Below, piece after piece: positions 44,087 through 64,000 of a stretch of 64,000 nt of DNA. The stretch lies in NCBI GenBank assembly GCA_019054805.1, contig JAHQIY010000004.1, positions 5,704,001 to 5,768,000 on the forward strand, read 5' to 3'. Every line of letters starts with the position of its first letter. Position 1 is the first letter of the stretch. A program made the position numbers and the translations under genes. The notes beneath the pieces were generated by a model that saw only the letters and a program-made list of their open reading frames with translations, had not been told where the DNA came from and did not search any database. Origin of the DNA: Brachionus manjavacas (lineage: Eukaryota > Rotifera > Eurotatoria > Ploima > Brachionidae).

Positions 44087-47000
44087 TTGATTTTTTGTTG
44101 TTGAGAATTTTTATAAAATCGCCAAACAGAAAAAAAAAAGAAAAAATTCTAAAATTCTTCTTTTTTCTTTTCAAATAAAAATTTTCTAGTTCAAAAAAAA
44201 ATTTTTTTGAAAAATTCTAATTATTTTTTAAAGAATCGGGCGATGAAAATTAGAGTGAATTAGAAAGAAGAGAAAAAAAGAGAGAGAGAGAGAAAAATTT
44301 ATTTTATTGAAACAACGCTTTTGATTCACTTGGTTATATACATGGCTAAAATTTTAAAAATTCAAACTTAAATTACAAAAAATTTGCAATCACCTTTTCT
44401 TAGGTGATTGAAGCTCTAGGTTTTTTAGCAACAAAAAAAAGTATAGTAAAACGAGGCTAATTTAGATATGGCGACAAAAATAGATACCATTCGGCTTGAT
44501 TGTCTAATATTTTAAGAATGAGGACTGCTTTTTTTAAATTATGTTTTTGCTCTATCAAACTTGCCAATATTTGCTTTATGGACAATAATTTTTGCTAAAT
44601 TTCAATCAATAAACTTGAAGTCTATTTTTTTCTAAACTTAGAAATAGAGTGGGTACATTGGAAATTTTTGATCAATTTAACCAAAGATATCCGTGATCAA
44701 AAGAACGGATTCATTCTTGCTCGATTCTCTAAAGCATTAGAATTCCTTATTTTATTTTAATAATTAATTCTTTAGGTCTCCTCTGCTTAAAGCTCTAAAA
44801 TAGTTTATAAATTATGAAAATAAGCATAAAATGCTAGAACTTGATTTAGATTGCGATCAAGACAGAAAAATGGTGTTTTGGCATCTAGTTCCAGTAGTGA
44901 ACTTGCACCACTTATTTCCGAGAGTTTTGACAAAATTAAAGCCAACAACATGGTAACATGCATTTTTTTTCACATTGGTTCATTCATCCAAAGGTTTGTT
45001 CCAAATAAATTGCTTCATTTTGAATTATTATAATTTTTGCTTTGAAAAGTATTTTTTATGATAAAGAAAAAACTCTAGACGGCCTCCCAAGTTTGATAAT
45101 AAATCGTAATGTTGTAAAGTATATACATAACATTTGTTTATCCGATGCAAATTTCTCGACTCGAAGAAGAACCCAGAAAATATTTCTCCTAGATATTACC
45201 TGATTGCATACCATAATTTATGAGCTGTTTTTTTTTCAAAAAAATATTCACAGATAACCCAAATTACCAAATTTAGTCTAAATAAAGGTTAGATTTGTTT
45301 ATTTTTGTTTAAATAGCTTAACAAAAATATGTTTTTGGAATCGAATCTAGACAAAAATAAATTCGAAATCTAACAAACAAAATTGTTCCTTTTACTCAAT
45401 ATTTTTTGATATTTTAAAAATTCCATTTTGTATTTAATAAATTACTGTATAAAAGCCGAGTAGAATAAATTTCTACTTTTGTTTACTTCTATTCCAACAA
45501 AAAAAAATCTCAGTAAAAATAATCTAAATCTTGAATAATTTTTTTATCTAAATAACTCATTGTTTTCTCGGCAGAAATTTTAAAAATTTATTTTTAAAAT
45601 GCAAACGGAACAAGTAATCAAAAAGTTTACTTGAATTAGTTAATCCAAGTAAGCTAGTCATTAATCTGAATATTTTAGGGAAACACGTGAAATTAGTTAA
45701 ATGAAATCTATAGAAACACTATTGAATTACTGGTTCTGGATACTTACCATGTGTATGCTTGCTGATAAGGTGGTTCATTTGCAATTTTATCTAAATAGAA
45801 AAAAATTGAAAATAAAACTATTAATTATTTTAATTAATCAGGTATTTAGACACTAACATTATATGATTGTAGCTATGACAACACCGCCAAACTAGCTATT
45901 GCCTATTTGAAGTCATTTTGTTCAATGAATTACTAGATTTTATACTTGTTTCATTAGAAACTATCCTAAGTAAAAAATAATCGCAAGATTTGGAATTATT
46001 TTTAGATTTGATTTTTATAATAAAATTTCAACAAAGCACATGTTAGCAAAATAATTATTAAAATATCTAAAAGTAGCATATTTTGATGATCAATCAAAAA
46101 ACAAACGATGTAAATGTCCTATAAATATATTTAAATGATCATGTAAAACGAATAAGACATTGTTAAGACTTTGGTCAAATAAAGCAAGGCTTAACCTAAA
46201 TAACTATTTATAAAACCAAATAATAATGGCTTTCTAAATCTAATATGAACTTATATTCTGAAGTACAGGCTATTTTAAATCTAATAAATATTTTATTTGT
46301 ACTTGTAATTTTATCCTTTTATCTATAAACTATGATTATTGATCCATTTACCTACACTTTTTGCTTGATCTAGGACAAATCACTTAAGCTAACTGTATTG
46401 AATTTTTTTTATTTTCTAAAACAAAAACTATTTATAGATCATGATATTAAAAAAAAATTTTAATTTTGGATTAGTTTTTTAACATCAATGTTGAATTTAG
46501 AAGATCTTTAACATTTAACAAATCTTCGCAGTTTTAACTTTGTTTTTTCAGGCGTTACGACTTATATTTCTAATTACAAAGATCAATAAAAAATTGCTCA
46601 ATATAAACATTAGATAGAAGTTTGCTCAAACACGCAAATGACAATTGTATCAATTTTAATTTATTCTTTTCAAGATGTGTAATTTTAAATCAAAAAAATC
46701 AAAAATTTTGGCTTAAATAAAAATTTTGAAATTGAAATTAATAGAAAGTGAACGAGTGTTATTTTTGTTGTTGAAATATCTGACATGTTAGAAATAAAGC
46801 TTGTCGGTAAAAATTTACCCTCGCCTTCTAAATTTGTTAAATTCTCTTTAACAAAATTAAAATTAGAAATTTCTCTGCAATAAATTGTCTTTTTTACTTA
46901 AATAGGAATAAATAGGAATCACTTCCGTGCACTCCAAATTTGATAGCTTCTGGATTTAAAGTTAAATCAGATTTTTGAGTCATTCTTTTAAATAAAATAA

Positions 47001-49043
47001 ATATTAAAAAAGAAAATACTTTAACTATTAATTACACCATTAGAACATGAAAGAGAAATAATTGAATTATGTGAAAAATTTATATCTATTATGAATATTT
47101 AGAAATTCTATTATAAAAAATTTGAAAATAATTCGTTGGTTCTATACAATAAAGCATAAAAATGAATCTTGTTTATCTAAGCTTATTTAAGCTTAGAAAG
47201 AAGAAAAATTAAAATTGTTTCTCCTTAATTTAACAATGGTTTTATTTTAAAAAAATATTCTGTTTTCCGATTACAATTCATTTTTTTAAACTATTTTTTT
47301 AATTAAAATTTTTCAAAAAAATCACAATTTCAAAATGATAAATAATATCTTGCAACCTTACGTATTGATTTATTTTTTGTCTAATAATTTTATTTACTTA
47401 GGTAAAGAAATGCATTTAAATTCTTTTTATTTTGAAATTGGCCATCAAATAATTGAAACAAAATATTTTATCAAAATTTAAATTTTCTAATTTTTTTATG
47501 ACCAGACTTGATATTTAAATTGTAACTAATTTCTATTGACGAAATGAAATTATTTTATTAAATTTTAAAAAACCAGATTAAATAAATTAATGTATAAATC
47601 ACGTCAAATTAACTATTTTTGATTTCGAGTGAGATAATTTTCTAAATTTAAATAAAAACAAAAAAAATTTGTTAAATTTGAAGGAAATAATTTTGTTTTA
47701 TCGCGCTTGTTATTTTTTTAAATTTTAATTATCAATTCCATTTTAAATAGCGAAATATTCAAATATTTTTTTTAAATTTATAAATCATTTATAATAAGTT
47801 TATCCATTAAATTCATCAAATTCACAAAATTTTTTAAGAATTTTTTTCGATTTGAAATATAATTTAAAGGTTTATGATAAAATTAAAAATCCTATTACAG
47901 TTAATTAATTATAAAAATAAAAATTACATCTTTCTTTTTCAAATTTCATTCAAGTTCAAAATAGTCCAAACTTAATATTTTTTATAAAATTTTTGTTGAC
48001 TAATTAGTTCTATGAGTACTGATTTTTCAAATTAATCTATCTTTTTTTAATAATCTGTTTTTTCAACTAATTTTTGAATACTGATTTTTCGTATTAATCT
48101 ACCTTGTTTTAATAATCTATTTCTTTCATGTTTTATTTTAGAACAAGCAGATATTCGTAGAAAGAAAAAGCAAAATCATTTTAGATGAACAAAGAAAACG
48201 TATTTTGAAGAAAATTTGAATTTGTGCCGTAAAAGTAAAAATTTCGATAAGTTTTTAAATTATTTAAGTTTTAAAATATGATTTTTTCCAGACTTTCTCC
48301 AGAAAATAGTTTCATTTTCACAACTTTCAATATCATATTATTTTTGTTGCTGTTATTAGATTTGATTTTATCCAAAGAAATTTTAACTTCCACAAAAGAT
48401 CTCTGTATAAATAGAAAAATAGAATTGAGATTTATACTTAAGGTAAATAAATTTTTTGATTCATGTATTCATCCGTTCTTCTAAAATTTGTTAATTTCCA
48501 TTTTTGTGGCACATATTATTTATGATCCTACTAATTCTTTTGTATATTATATATCGAAAACTTTAATGAGGTCATGATTACGAAATTTAGAATTCAAAAT
48601 AGCAAAAAATAAAAATCTGAAAAAATGACTTGTTTTTTACTAAAATTTTATTATTTTTTTTAAATATTATTCGAAAAAACATTTAAATTAAATAAAAACA
48701 TGTCGATCGTTTTTAATTATCCTAAAAATAATTTGCTGCTTTTTCACAGGCTATCTACAATTGATGATCTATTTAAATAAAAAATGACAAAAATGTAAAT
48801 AAATTGGCCAGATAAAATAGTTTAAAAACAAATTTTTTTTTACATCAGATTTCTAACGCAAAAAATTGTCTACTCTTTCCATTAAAATCAAAATCTAAAA
48901 AATTAATTAAATTTTTTTCAATTTTTTTTAAATAAAAGTTGAATTTTTAAGTTTAAAAAAAAATTGATTTCTTGATAGAAAAATTCACAATTGAAAATCG
49001 TTCAACTTTTATTTGTTTTGTTTTTTAATTCATATCATACTTT
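44087..49043. other. Long intergenic region, no gene seen
   Basis: Nearly 5 kb, very AT-rich. A (GA)n run lies at 44263-44293. The frames 44851-45033 and 48278-48484 (+) lack recognisable domains. I see no RNA gene or clear transposon. Confidence 0.4.
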
Positions 49044-52000
49044 TTATTTTGGATTGTTGAAATCAATGCAAGTTTCATCGTTATTGTTCACATTTTCGAA
49101 TCGATTACCATTTTTCAGAAATCGATTATCTAATTTTAAATGAATATTTTTACTCGTTTTGTAAGATTGACATTGATTAAATAGAAGAAGTTTTTTGAAC
49201 GTGGTATGTTTGTGTAAGGTTATTTTGAGAAGTTTATGCGTGCAAGAGAGAGTTAAAAATTTTTGAACTGTTCTTAATGTGGTCAACGATTTAGAAGATT
49301 GGTCAAAAAAGTCTAAATTGTCGACTGAGTCTTTATCTTCAGTTTTAATACATTTAGATAGTTCACCAATTGTACTATTCAAATAAGCCACTAAATGATC
49401 AAATTTAAAAAAATTTCCATTTAAAGTGTCCAAGAAAAATGTTGAAAAAAAATTTTTCTCTGATACAAATTTTTCAAGATTGTCACAATTTTTTTCATCC
49501 AAACCACTTAAGGCACATGTTTCACAATTAAAAGCATTAACACAATCTAGCTGCAGTATAATTTCAATAGTTGATTTTAGCCAGATATTCAGGTTTATTA
49601 TTTTAGCAGATGGATCTTTTGGCTCTTGAACTAAGTCTAAATTTTGGATTGAATATTGAGCGTACTTCGAAAACTGTTCTTTGTGCTTTATCAAAGATAT
49701 ATTATTGAAAAAAGCGTTATCGTGAAAGTCTGCCATTAGGTCATTAAAATTAAAGAGTTTATTATTTAAATAGGTATAGTTGAGCGGATAGACAAGTGTG
49801 TTTATATTATTAATAATAATATTACTGTATTTTGGCTCAGTTTTCTCAGTCACATGAGACTTTGGATCGAATAGTTTAAAAAATAAATAAATGGGCTTTA
49901 AAAAAGAAAAAATTTTTAAAAATTTTTCTAGTGTTTTTTTCATTTTACCTTATGGTCACCCATACAAGTGTTTTCACCAACCATGCCGTATTCCAAGTAT
50001 TCAGAACTTCTCTCTATTGATTTCATAAAATTTTTGTTCATAATTATGCGGTCGCACCAAGCTGGGCACCTTGATTCCATGTATTTGTCAGGGTTTTCAA
50101 ACTCTTCCATAAATGGGTAACTTGGCGGAAAGTCTCGTTCTACTTCATACAAGCCTTCTTCGAACAGAGATAATTCAATGTCATATTTCAAAAGCTAAAA
50201 ATAAAAAATAAAAATGTGTAATGTATAAGTAATAAACAAATAAAAATCAGTTTACATCTTTTTTAACATCTTGTATAGTAGATTCATAATGCCATTTAAA
50301 TTTTTTTTCCTCTATTGTAAATACATCTTTATCATCTGAAGCTTTACAGATAACTTTAATCAATTTATGATTGTTATCTTTAAATTCGACCACATTTTGT
50401 TTGTTCGAAAAGTCCTTTTAAATAAATCGTAAATGTGTTGAATTTTTTGGTAAAATGTGTTAAAAATTCTTTTTTTACATCGACCAAAGCTGCCAAGTCC
50501 AGTCTAAAGTTAAAGTCACCGAAAATAGCAAACATGACTTGTTCACTTCCATTTAGACTTTTTTCTTTGATTTTTTTGATTGAGTATTCCAAAGCTCGCT
50601 TTCGGTTTGAGCTGTACAGAGATGGTGTTGTTGTCATGGCGACCAGATTTGATGGATCATGGAATAGATGTATATTTACCAGATCTATTTCTCTAATTAA
50701 AAAACAATTTTAGCTCATAGCAATTTATCTATTGTAAAATTACTGATTTCTTATTTTCCATTTCGTCTGGATAAAGCCTTTTCTCGACCATTGAAACTAT
50801 TTAAAACTTTATAAATTAGAAACAAATATTGTTTTTGGCGAAAATTACATCAGTGAAAAAATGTTTCATAAATCTTTCTTTGAAAATTAAATGATTGGTA
50901 TTCAAGTTTCCGCTGAATATCTGTCTGGTAGTAAAATTGAAGTAATATTTTTCTTTAGTTAAAAAAAAGAAATAATGGTTCATTAAGTATTTTAAATTTC
51001 AAATACCGCTGAAGTTGTAAAGTTGAACTTCTTCATCTTTCAAATTTTTGTGAATCAAGTAAACATTACACAAGCTCTAAATAGAATTATTTTAATTGCT
51101 GATTAGTGAGTTAATTTTGAAATTAATAAGAAAAACCGCCTTTAATATATTAAAATGGAAAAAATGTGTTTTTTTTTTTTTAAATTAATTCGGCTCTTTC
51201 GCTATCATTATGTACCGATTACATATCGTAAGAAAATTTTGTCCCAACTTAGTTTATAAATAGTTATAATTAATAAGAAAAAATTATTTTTTAATAATTA
51301 ATGACAAAAAAGTAAATTTAAAAAATTTTCTTAATGTAAATAACTTTTTTAGAAAAAAATATAAAAAATATGATAAGGAGATTTTTTTAACTAAATATAA
51401 TTTTAAACAACCATTAAAAGTTATTTTCAACAACTAGAAAATAAAAGGTTGAATAAATTTTTAATTTTGAATGTTTTGAATTATACAATATCATAGATTT
51501 TTTAACTTTTTAAAATTCATATAATCTTTAATAATTACCGTAGCTTCAAGAAGTCAATGATTTACAAAAAAATAATACAAGGAGGACTTTAGATCTAATC
51601 AAAAGATTCATTAAGTAACTGTATCATAGAACAATTTAATTGCGCGTTAAGTAGACCTTAAATTTAATTCAACAGGAATCATTTCATATGTCCAAATAGT
51701 TTTCATTAAAATTAATAAAAAAAGAGTCAAGTGAATACATTTTTATGCTCATAATTATCTCATAAACGAAAAAAAAATTAATATATATAAAGATTAAACT
51801 TATTTTAGATATTTAAATTAACCTTTCCTAAGAAACGTTTATTGAAACAGTATTATATGAAATTATCATTAATTTAAATATTGAGAACTAACCCGGGCGA
51901 AAACTTAAATGACTGAAAAGATACAATGTGCAATGGTCTGTCCTGAAGTTATAATCAAAACATCCATAAATGTTAAAATTTTATTTAAAATTAAAGATCT

Positions 52001-52616
52001 TTATTCAAATGTAATACTTCTTAGATTTATTTTAAAAAAAATCGAATCATAGATTCAAAGTAAAAAAAAAACACTTTGTATTTAATTGTCAATAAATTAA
52101 AAAAAGAGATACATGTTTTGGATAATAATAAAAATACAATTTACCGTAAAATTTTTTTCATCGGTGAAATCTGAATCAATTATGATTAGATATTTATTAT
52201 ACTGTTGAATAATTTCATTAGATAAAAATTTCCTTTAAATTTTTTTAAATAATAAATTCACTAAATTAATTAATAATGTTCTTACTTAAAAAATGGATCA
52301 ATTGATTGCATTGAGGTTTTGTAATTTTTTCCGCCTATTTCTTGCATGTGCAAAGCAATAAATTCAGGTTTAAGAACCGAAATTTTCTATCAAAAAGCAA
52401 ATAATATCTTTGTGGGTAAAGTTTAGATTAATTTCCTGGCTTACATTAGTGAACTCATTTAGCCAAGATTCCAGCAGTACATCAAGCTAATTTGTAAATA
52501 AAAAACTCAAATCTATCATTAAAAAAATCTCATAATTTTACATTTTCAAAAATAGTTCCAACGTTGGCAGTAACGAGCAGCACTTTACTGCTCAATTCCG
52601 AGTGCTTTGAATTCAT
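49044..52616 (-). CDS. INPP5A: Type I inositol polyphosphate 5-phosphatase
   Basis: Removes the 5-phosphate from Ins(1,4,5)P3 and Ins(1,3,4,5)P4, ending Ca2+ signals; usually membrane-associated. Eleven exons (5' to 3'): 52616-52542, 52486-52445, 52386-52286, 52232-52145, 51076-51007, 50952-50849, 50796-50744, 50692-50479, 50414-50256, 50194-49949 and 49895-49044; all GT-AG, phases match, product 667 aa. Family landmarks: KVLLVTANVGTIF, PEFIALHMQEIGGKNY, WSRKGFIQTKW, DLVNIHLFHDPSNLVA, catalytic GDFNFRLD (236-243), PAWCDR (346-351) and GDHKP (381-385). Animal homologues are about 412 aa and end soon after GDHKP with a CAAX prenylation box. Here the last exon adds 283 residues after GDHK, with no CAAX motif (ends NNPK). 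The 1.07-kb intron between exons 4 and 5 is the only long one. Confidence 0.94.
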
Positions 52617-55600
52617 TTTTTTTCAACAATTTGACCAACACACATAAATTGACCGCAAATAATAGAAAAGAATTATCTAAATTAGTAAATTAGTTTTAAA
52701 AAAAAAAGATAACTTGTTAATGATAGAATTATCTTTGAATGTTCAAGTCTGGAGATAAGCAAGCTGGTTGAAATCGAAAACCAAAAGAATTTTATGCTAA
52801 TTTTCGGCAAAGTTTAGCATAAATGCAAAGATTAATTAATAACCAACCGATTAAGAAAATAAAATCATCATTTTTTAATTAAAAAATAATCTAATAGCTC
52901 TCGGACGTTATCTTGCACTAAATTACTTTATTGAAGCTAAGTCCGATCAATACCATAAATATTAAAAAAAAAACCTTTTATAAATATGTTCTTAATTTTG
53001 GATTAAAAAAATTTATGAATTCAATAAGATCAGAATAATTTGAAATTTATTATAATTTGAAACAAGACTATTTGAAAGCAGTCTAAATCATGTAGTGAAA
53101 TGCTTGAATTTTTTTTTACAAGAGCTTTATGATTTTTTATTGATTGATTGTTCTTTAGGTTTTTAAGATATATTTTTGCCTATGGAAATACTTGTTTCAG
53201 ATGACGAATAAATTATGTCTAAAAGCAATGTACCTAATTTTGGATCAGTCCTATTGTCATAAAACTATTAATCATTTTATAAACTTAGCTTTACAAGGTG
53301 AACACAAAAAATAATTTTTTTGATTAATGTTTTTTTTAACGAGCATTCGATAGATTCAACATTCAACTGAATTTATTAATTATCTGGATTCCTATTGTTA
53401 ACAACATAGTTATCTACGTTTACATAATTTACGATTGCTTTGAAAATATTGAGAGATAGACCATGGTTCCTTTCATTGATATTTTTATTAGAATAGTTTT
53501 TTCGATATTGGAAAGCAAAAGCATTAAAAGATGCTAATTTACCATCAATTTAAAAAAAAAATCATGCATCTTTAATTTTTTCATAATAAAAAGTAAAAAA
53601 ATCAATAATAAATTAAATACTTAAATGAACTTATTTACAAATATGTTTTTTTTTATTCAGCAAATTTTTGATTAAATTTTTTCAATAAAATTTAAAAAAA
53701 TAGAAAAATCGATTTTTTTTTTAATTTATCTTTGTCAAACATAATGGTGCCTTTCAAATTCAAAATTTAAAATACTAAAAGCATTTAACTCAGACAAAAG
53801 GCTAAGGAAGCAAGCATGAGCTTGTCTCTTTTATTGAAATTAACCCAAATTTTTTCGAAATGGCAATAAAAAAAAACAAAAATTAATACTGAACATAATA
53901 AATAGCTTTATTAAAACTGATTAATTGAATCTTGTTCAAAACTTAGCTTACCATTATGCTTAATGATTTAAGTAAAATCAATAAATTTTTGATATTAAGA
54001 TATATTGAGCCAATTAGCAGACTTGAGAAAATATAATCTTAAAATACCCAAATTTCTTATCAGCCTATTTTAAGAAAAATTTCGGACTAGTGATCAATCA
54101 TTTGAAGCTAACATGAACTATTCTATTTATTAAATTAAATTGATTAACCTGAAAGTGCAGGTCTACTCGAAAAAGCTTTTCTAAACTCTTAAGCAAATAG
54201 CTTCTAAAGAAATTTTTCAAACCTTTATTTTGTTGATGCAGCTCTTTAGATTTGAAGTATTTAAGTTCGATTTAGTATTTATCATATTTAATCATAAACA
54301 ATTTTGATTACATCCTCACATGTTTTGCTCGATCCTTTAATAAATATTGTTTAAAATTGAAAAAAAAACTTTTGAAAAAAGGTTAACAAAAGTATTTAGT
54401 TCTGATTCTAATCTAAAAAAAAGCTTCTGTATGGATTTAATTTATTACTTTAATATTTTATTTTTAAATATCTGATAACCTTTAGCTTACCTTAGTGTAA
54501 ATTTATAATGTGCAATGTAGATTCAGTTTTATAACAATTCAAAATTAATCCCTTGTGAATAATGAAAGTGATCTAGTAATTTAAATTTAAAAAAAAATTA
54601 CTCATTAGCTTCCCCATTATTCGCTGAGAATTTTAAAAGGGACAATTGTTATTATTGATACTAATTTAAAATTTATTTAAATATTAGGTTAACGAAAAGG
54701 GAAATATAATGTTTTTATATTTTTTTGAATTTGTTTAAAATTGAAAGATTTTTCTTGAAAAAAACTTTAGATTTTAATAAAATGGAGATAAGTTTTGATG
54801 ATGTAATCAATTCAAAAAGAAATACCAAAAATTATGCATGGATACGAAGAAAAAATAAATGATAGAAGAAAATCAAAAACTTGCGATTATAAATTAATCT
54901 AAATGGGGAATTAATTATACATTTTGTAATGTGACCTATCGAAAAAACTATCTATTGATATGTTTTTAAAAGAGACTAACTGTAAATACTTTAATTTTAT
55001 TTAGTATTTAAATTTTCATTGAAAAAAATTTAAGTTATTAGTTTTAATTTGTTTTTCTTCATAATTTTAATCATTAATAAATCATTATTTCATAAACTAT
55101 CTTAAATTTAAATTTCTCTAAATTTAAAATATAAATTTCACCAAAAATTGTACATAAAAATAAATTCTATTAACTTTAGCTTTCGATAAACTCCTTTTTA
55201 AGGGAAAAAATGTATTTGATCGCCTAAAAAAGTCTTTCTCTTAAAGCTCAATCTGGATTATACTTAAAAAATAATTTTTCCTTTTTTTTCTCTCACGATT
55301 GGTTTCCTTTCATTTATAAATAAATGAGGCTTTTTTTGTCGAAAATCATTTTTTTTTCATTTTTTTATTAATTTTTTCTGTCATTATTCATTAAATTAAA
55401 ACCTAATAATAGATATCCTAAAATTTTCGTTTACAGTAGTAGAAGGTACAAACTTTTAATTCTGAAAAATCAATATTTTTAACTCATGTTTTATTTATTT
55501 TTAAGTCCAGCTTAATCTAGACAAAAGCAATATTTTTATCTTTCAAAATTTTCAAAAGATGTGAATGTTAAAAGAGTCTTAAATAATTTCGGAATTAGCC

Positions 55601-56375
55601 GTGACCAAACTTTATTTAAAAAAAAAAGAATTTAGAAAAAAAACTAACATTAGTAAAACTGAAAAAAAAATACAACAACTAAAGATAGCTACAATACACC
55701 TGAGTGTTACTCTAAAAAGAATTCTTTTTTAAATCTCTTAAGAATCTAAATTTAACTACATTGAAATGAACTTCATAATCCATGATTCTGATTCTGACAA
55801 AAAAGTTAGACGACAAAAGAATAGATTATTCCAGTTTTCTAAATTTCCAATTTTCTTTTCAAAAAATCTTACTTTCAATGATTTTTATTAAAGAAATGCT
55901 TATTATTTTAAAATCAATTAACAGTTGTTTAAATTACATAAATTAAAGATTATTTTAAAGGTATTTTTAAATTATTCAAATACGAATAAGACTTAAAAAA
56001 ATTAACTAAATCATTTAGAAAATATGAAAATAGATTAATGTCTAGTGATGTAAAAAAAAATAAAAAAATTCTTTGAAAATTTTAGACAGCACACGAATAT
56101 TTGATTAAACCCTTGAAAATATTCTCTCGAAAAAAATGTTTAATAGAATTCAAGTTAAATTTAGTTAATTAGATTTTAAGGTATAAATATTATTCCCAAA
56201 AGTAAAATATTATTCCCAAAAATATCCATGACAGTTAATCAATAATTTGTTTTGCATTTTAAGCTAATAAAATAAATTAAAAAATTTTATTTAAAGATTA
56301 GCTATTAATTTTCAGATCTAAAAGTTTAAAATTAAAACAAGACTAGGAAGACAAAAGTTTGATTCTAAACAACAC
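52617..56375. other. Intergenic between INPP5A and LRRC9
   Basis: About 3.8 kb of AT-rich sequence, upstream of INPP5A and downstream of LRRC9. No open frame, RNA gene or clear mobile element recognised. Confidence 0.45.

Positions 56376-64000
<7,625 letters not shown>

Noticed and set aside
44851..45033. 60-aa frame with a serine run
   Set aside because: No homology or neighbouring exons. A possible donor follows ANNM, but that alone is too weak.
50380..50478. Continuation of the INPP5A frame past ALVD
   Set aside because: The residues after ALVD are intron; a GT donor at 50478 and an AG acceptor before 50414 restore the frame to DFSNKQNVVEF.

Overview
This is eukaryotic nuclear DNA from an AT-rich animal; GC looks like about a quarter by eye and was not computed. 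Genes are split by many short GT-AG introns, mostly 45-70 bp. The gene set is metazoan: a Slo2/KCNT potassium channel, BLOC1S2, INPP5A, Rab7, NAA50, THOC7 and the cilia-associated LRRC9. Base composition, intron size and the LINE remnants would fit a small ciliated invertebrate such as a monogonont rotifer. That assignment is inference; the window holds no marker that proves it.

Layout. 1-3.3 kb: two intronless minus-strand genes, THOC7 and BLOC1S2. 4-7.2 kb: a nest of inverted-repeat elements followed by a 5'-truncated LINE. 8-9.55 kb: an intronless, unrecognised tail-anchored protein. 9.6-16.2 kb: no gene, but a long palindrome, a tRNA-derived SINE and a foldback element built from GGTTCTTTTT units. 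16.26-16.94 kb: Rab7 (+). 19.89-20.52 kb: NAA50 (+), four exons. 21-25.65 kb: three LINE remnants and a pogo/Tigger-like DNA transposon derivative. 25.93-32.67 kb: a 22-exon Slo2 channel gene (-) that I reconstructed exon by exon; it reads in one frame for 1,199 aa. 36.2-40.25 kb: a foldback element with 199-bp arms, a third related copy, a second SINE and a decayed reverse transcriptase/RNase H element. 41.77-44.09 kb: a 12-exon gene (-) for a J-domain/TPR/UBA-like/RRM protein. 49.04-52.62 kb: an 11-exon INPP5A gene (-) with an unusual 283-residue C-terminal exon. 56.38 kb to the window end: the 3' part of LRRC9 (-), which runs off the right edge.

The genes are unrelated housekeeping, trafficking, signalling and ciliary loci. 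They do not form a pathway or operon. Most remaining DNA is intergenic or intronic AT-rich sequence with decayed transposons. The observations that seem most worth following are the domain architecture at 41.8-44.1 kb (including HPE in place of HPD in its J domain), the INPP5A C-terminal extension, the 14-nt microexon carrying the K+ selectivity filter, and several foldback or MITE-like families that appear in more than one copy here.
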